Assembly (NCBI GenBank): GCA_040235375.1
Contig: JBECKQ010000317.1
Span: 1-8,964 of the forward strand
Reading direction: 5' to 3'
Length of the DNA stretch: 8,964 nucleotides
DNA from: JBECKQ01 sp040235375
GTDB lineage: Bacteria; Planctomycetota; Phycisphaerae; UBA1845
Position numbers and translations under genes: made by a program. Under the pieces are notes generated by a model. The model was given only the letters and a program-made list of their open reading frames with translations, did not search any database and had not been told where the DNA came from. This document shows, in pieces, positions 6,153 through 8,964 of the stretch (positions are counted from its first letter, which is position 1; every line of letters begins with the position of its first letter).

Positions 6153-8736
6153 TTACAACGTCACCCCAGCCAGCGGCGCCCAGTGGGCAACCACCAGTCA
6201 CTTCAACGAGCGGCGAAGCGCGACCGCGGAGCCGTTCCGCATGCATTGGGGCGATTTCAAGGACACGTCGCTCGGCAACCGATTCCGCCTGGCCCTCAAG
6301 AAACTCGAAGGCCTGTTGTACGTAGTAGGCGGCTCGATCCCGATGTATGCGGAGGGCAAGCAATGGTGGCATCGCGACAATCCCCGCTGTCTGTGGGGCG
6401 TCGAGCAGCAGTATGAGATTCAGCTCGCGGTCGGCGGCGATCGCCTGGTCCGCTACGACGAAACCGCGGCGCTGGGCAACGTCGGTGGCGGCTCCAGCGC
6501 CGGCTGTTCGGTGCCGATCCGCTCGCGAAGCGGCGATCCGAACGCTCAGTTCGCCCGAGCGGCGCACTCGGCGTACTTCCCGCTGGGAAGCGTCGAGCGG
6601 CTGGGCAATGTGACCGTGCACGATCCGGCGGCGATGCCCGCGGCCAACCGCTGGCCGGACGCAGACGACGTCGTGATCCGCTGGACCTTGCCCGCGGCCG
6701 TGACCAGCGTGGACGCGGCGCCGGTGGTGCACGCCAGCATCGGCGATTTCGTCACAGCGGAGTCCAGCCCCGGCGTGTGGGAAACGACGATCCCCGCCCA
6801 AGCCCATGACACCTGGGTCGACTGGTACATCGCCGCGCGCGTCAACGGCGGCCCCGGCGAAGTCACCGACCCGCAAATGCCCGACGGCCAGGTGCCGCGG
6901 TTCGACGGCCGGACTGAAGACCCAGAGCACCGCGCGGCCGGCGCCGCTTACTCGTATTGTCAGTACACGCATTACAACCCGTACGCCCACGGTCTGCCCG
7001 AGCTCATCGAAAAGTGCCGCAAGGGCACCGACTGGTACCGCTTCACGCCGGACGAACAAGTCCAGCCGGCGCTGATCAACCTCGTGCGCTTTGTGCTCGA
7101 CCAGCTCGTGACCGAGTACTCGTTCGAGCACGCTCCGTCGCTGCGGACCGACGAGGAGTGCTGCCTGCACATGCCCATCCGCTGGCGCTGGAGCGGAAGC
7201 GCCCAGCCGGACCATTACGTCGGTGGCGGAAAGGAGCCGGACGGTGAGCCACTGCACAACCGCAGTGCCCTCGCCGGAAGCGAGGCGGCCCGTCGCAGTT
7301 GGCGCGGCGTCGGGATGCGTTGGCGCAACGATTACCCGCCTGGATTCTTCGCCGGCAACTGGTACTTCGGCGACGACGAAAGCTGGCTGGCCTGGCCGGG
7401 ATACCTGCGGCTCGACCCCGACCCTCAGGATCCGATCAACCTCGCCCTGATGCGCGACTACATGAAACGCGGGCTCTGCGCCGGCGATTGCATCGACCCC
7501 GTGCACATCGAGGAGCTCATCGCCGCCATCGAATACTTGTGCGACCACGGGCTGTGGAAGACGGAACGGATCAACACCCGGCCGTTCACGCCGGGCACCA
7601 TGTGGGGCTCGACCTGCGGGCACTGGTACAGCTACGAGCACTTCGAGTTCAAGTACGACCCGCCTGAAACGTACGAGGAGGAGCACTATTCGGCCGGCTG
7701 CGACCTGTGCTGCCAGGACTGCTACAGCAATCCGTGGGTGCCGGAGAACGGCTGGTGCATCCCCTGGCCCGGGCCGTGCACATTGGACCCGGGCAACCCG
7801 GACTGCTTTACCTGGGAGCAGTGCAACGGCCTCGCCAAGTGCTATGCCGAGAAGTGGAACAACAAGCATTATTACGACAACCCCGTCGGCTACACCGTGG
7901 GTGTCGAGAATTACCGCGAGGACATCGCTTGGGGGCTGGACTGCGGAGGCGATGGGTTCTTCCAACCGGGCGCGTACGTGGGCAACTGGTTCAATTCGTC
8001 CATGACCGATGAGGGGTGTTTCCGGGCGTCGACCGTGCAGCGGTCTGTCTACGGCTCGTCGTATTATCTGTGCGGACCCGCGCGGCACACAGCCAACGGG
8101 CCGGACGACGATCACGGCAACGGCATCACCAAGCATCGCAGGGACGACGCCGGCAACATCAAGGCCTACCCGAGCATGGGCAACCGCTACGACGACATGC
8201 ACGCCTGCGAGGAGCCGGACCCGACGTCGCCGGATCCGCCGTGGTTCGAGCGGGTGGTGCCGGTCAAGAACAAGGGCCCGGCGCCGCAGTGGATCAACAC
8301 CAGCCCCGACCGCATCTGGAACGCCACCGAGCTTGAGCCGTATCTCACGGTGGCGGGCATCGGCATCTGGAAGCCGGATGGTTCGGAGCCGCTGACGAAG
8401 TGGTACGACCGCGACGCCAACGATCTGAAGCCGTACCCGATCATTGGCGAGACCTGCTCGGAGGACTGCGACGATCCCGAGGTCCTGTGCAACACGCACC
8501 GCCAGGCGCACATCGACATCGACATGTACGGCTACGAATACGTCGATCCCCAGACGGGTAGCACCGAGTGGCGGTACGGTTGCAAGGGCGAGCATGTGTA
8601 TGTCTCGATCGACCTGAACAAGGACGCCGAGGGTGTGCCGCAGCTCCGCGATTACGACCTGGGGATCGCCGACCCGCCGTTTGCCGGTGGGGTAAACGAT
8701 CCGTGCCTGACGCATTTTGCGATGAACGACTGTTGA
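6145..8736 (+). CDS. Large Cys/Trp-rich putative tail-tip or adhesion protein
   Basis: An 863-residue protein. ATG 6145 lies 8 nt inside the preceding gene, with GGAG at 6130-6133. It has no signal peptide, membrane segment or familiar enzyme motif. About residues 173-236 read like an Ig/FN3-type beta-sandwich (VVIRWTLPAAV ... GVWETTIPAQAHDTWVDWYI), a fold common in phage adhesion proteins; this is a pattern-based guess. Two helical 'VHIEELIAAIEYLCDHGLW'-like segments occur, the clear one at about residue 453 onward, and a looser one (LPELIEKCRKG ... ALINLVRFVLDQLV) at about 287-325. Residues 491-566 hold ten cysteines including CxxCCxxC (519, 522, 523, 526). The whole protein has about 29 Cys and 34 Trp by hand count, extreme for a cytoplasmically assembled phage protein. 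As the largest gene after the tape measure it is the best candidate for the host-recognition or central tip protein, by position only. A full-length antisense open frame is a codon-bias artefact. Confidence 0.75.
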   Translation: MTDYNVTPASGAQWATTSHFNERRSATAEPFRMHWGDFKDTSLGNRFRLALKKLEGLLYVVGGSIPMYAEGKQWWHRDNPRCLWGVEQQYEIQLAVGGDRLVRYDETAALGNVGGGSSAGCSVPIRSRSGDPNAQFARAAHSAYFPLGSVERLGNVTVHDPAAMPAANRWPDADDVVIRWTLPAAVTSVDAAPVVHASIGDFVTAESSPGVWETTIPAQAHDTWVDWYIAARVNGGPGEVTDPQMPDGQVPRFDGRTEDPEHRAAGAAYSYCQYTHYNPYAHGLPELIEKCRKGTDWYRFTPDEQVQPALINLVRFVLDQLVTEYSFEHAPSLRTDEECCLHMPIRWRWSGSAQPDHYVGGGKEPDGEPLHNRSALAGSEAARRSWRGVGMRWRNDYPPGFFAGNWYFGDDESWLAWPGYLRLDPDPQDPINLALMRDYMKRGLCAGDCIDPVHIEELIAAIEYLCDHGLWKTERINTRPFTPGTMWGSTCGHWYSYEHFEFKYDPPETYEEEHYSAGCDLCCQDCYSNPWVPENGWCIPWPGPCTLDPGNPDCFTWEQCNGLAKCYAEKWNNKHYYDNPVGYTVGVENYREDIAWGLDCGGDGFFQPGAYVGNWFNSSMTDEGCFRASTVQRSVYGSSYYLCGPARHTANGPDDDHGNGITKHRRDDAGNIKAYPSMGNRYDDMHACEEPDPTSPDPPWFERVVPVKNKGPAPQWINTSPDRIWNATELEPYLTVAGIGIWKPDGSEPLTKWYDRDANDLKPYPIIGETCSEDCDDPEVLCNTHRQAHIDIDMYGYEYVDPQTGSTEWRYGCKGEHVYVSIDLNKDAEGVPQLRDYDLGIADPPFAGGVNDPCLTHFAMNDC

Positions 8737-8737
8737 T

Positions 8738-8745
8738 GGAGAGGA
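8738..8745 (+). promoter_or_regulatory. Ribosome binding site GGAGAGGA
   Basis: A strong Shine-Dalgarno sequence lies 5 nt before ATG 8751, with an in-frame GTG at 8748 as the less well spaced alternative. It is the only clearly free-standing ribosome binding site in the window; the other starts are buried in the preceding gene. It fixes the start of the last, truncated gene. Confidence 0.7.
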
Positions 8746-8750
8746 CAGTG

Positions 8751-8964
8751 ATGACCGCTACATGGGAACGGATTCCGGAGTTCTTGTTCTGGACGCTGGT
8801 GGTGTGGGCAGCGGCCAAGGCGGTGTTTCGGTCGTACCCGGCCGCGGTGCTGCGCGGCTGGGTGCAAGCCCGAGGGGCGGGCAACATGGAGGCGGCCAGG
8901 CGGGCGCAGTTCGAACTGCAGAGCGGATTGCAGTGGCACCCCGCGCTGATCCGGGGGCAGTCCG
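8751..8964 (+). CDS. Small protein with N-terminal membrane segment, 3' end missing
   Basis: The frame opens at ATG 8751, 14 nt after the preceding stop, and is still open at the window edge after 71 codons. It begins MTATWERIPEFLFWTLVVW and continues AAAKAVFRSYPAAV, giving one hydrophobic segment at about residues 8-27. A positively charged region with RGWVQARGAGNMEAARRAQF follows, predicted helical, and then LQWHPALIRGQS. The ribosome binding site (GGAGAGGA) and GC-rich third positions support coding. One membrane segment with a basic, helical cytoplasmic part fits a membrane-anchored accessory or lysis protein (holin or spanin partner) downstream of tail genes, but nothing identifies it specifically. 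It may equally be a tail-operon protein of unknown role. Confidence 0.6.
   Translation, partial: MTATWERIPEFLFWTLVVWAAAKAVFRSYPAAVLRGWVQARGAGNMEAARRAQFELQSGLQWHPALIRGQS

Noticed and set aside
6106..8715. Antisense open frame of 869 codons covering the 863-residue gene
   Set aside because: It mirrors the sense gene almost exactly and has a Val/Arg/Ala/His-rich composition with no domain pattern. In GC-rich genes with G/C third positions, antisense stops (sense TTA, CTA, TCA codons) are rare, so such frames arise by codon bias.
1..8964. CRISPR array, tRNA, IS element, diversity-generating retroelement or defence system
   Set aside because: I see no regular direct repeats, no cloverleaf, no terminal inverted repeats, and no transposase, reverse transcriptase or nuclease motifs. 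The window is fully used by tail-type structural genes.

Overview
The window is GC-rich (roughly two thirds G+C by eye) and carries a single gene-dense block on the + strand. It reads as the tail module of a siphovirus-like prophage or phage. The protein order is typical of tailed phages: tail assembly chaperone(s), an HK97-gp10-like neck/tail-completion protein, a tape measure protein, then large structural proteins of the tail tip. From memory, several proteins resemble conserved uncharacterised families of Planctomycetes prophages: the 'DFFP' chaperone, the gp10-like protein, and the two proteins that follow the tape measure. A planctomycete host is therefore my best guess. No ribosomal, tRNA or marker gene is present to prove it.

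Layout: (1) 1-422, a tail chaperone-like protein whose 5' end lies outside the window. (2) 422-631, a short reading frame in the -1 frame. Its coding-like stretch begins near position 353, before any usable start codon, so a G/GT-style programmed frameshift fusion is likely. (3) 628-1128, an HK97 gp10-like protein. (4) 1121-3388, a 755-residue tape measure protein. (5-8) 3388-4212, 4216-5028, 5028-6152 and 6145-8736, four consecutive proteins with no well-known domain, presumed to build the distal tail, baseplate and adhesion apparatus. The last is an 863-residue protein extraordinarily rich in Cys and Trp. (9) 8751 to the window end, the start of a small protein with one N-terminal membrane segment.

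The genes are packed with overlaps (ATGA, TGATG or 8 nt) or gaps of 3-14 nt. No promoter, terminator, RNA gene, repeat array or IS element is visible. This is consistent with one co-transcribed, translationally coupled late operon. The chaperones would bind the tape measure protein, the tube would polymerise around it, the gp10-like protein would close the head-proximal end, and the four downstream proteins would form the tip. No sheath, tube, capsid, lysin or integrase gene lies inside the window, so whether this is a complete prophage cannot be decided here.

The most interesting points are a T TTT TTC slippery heptamer followed 4 nt later by a GC-rich hairpin in the chaperone gene, and the 5.3 kb unassigned tail-tip module with its Cys/Trp-rich 863-residue protein.
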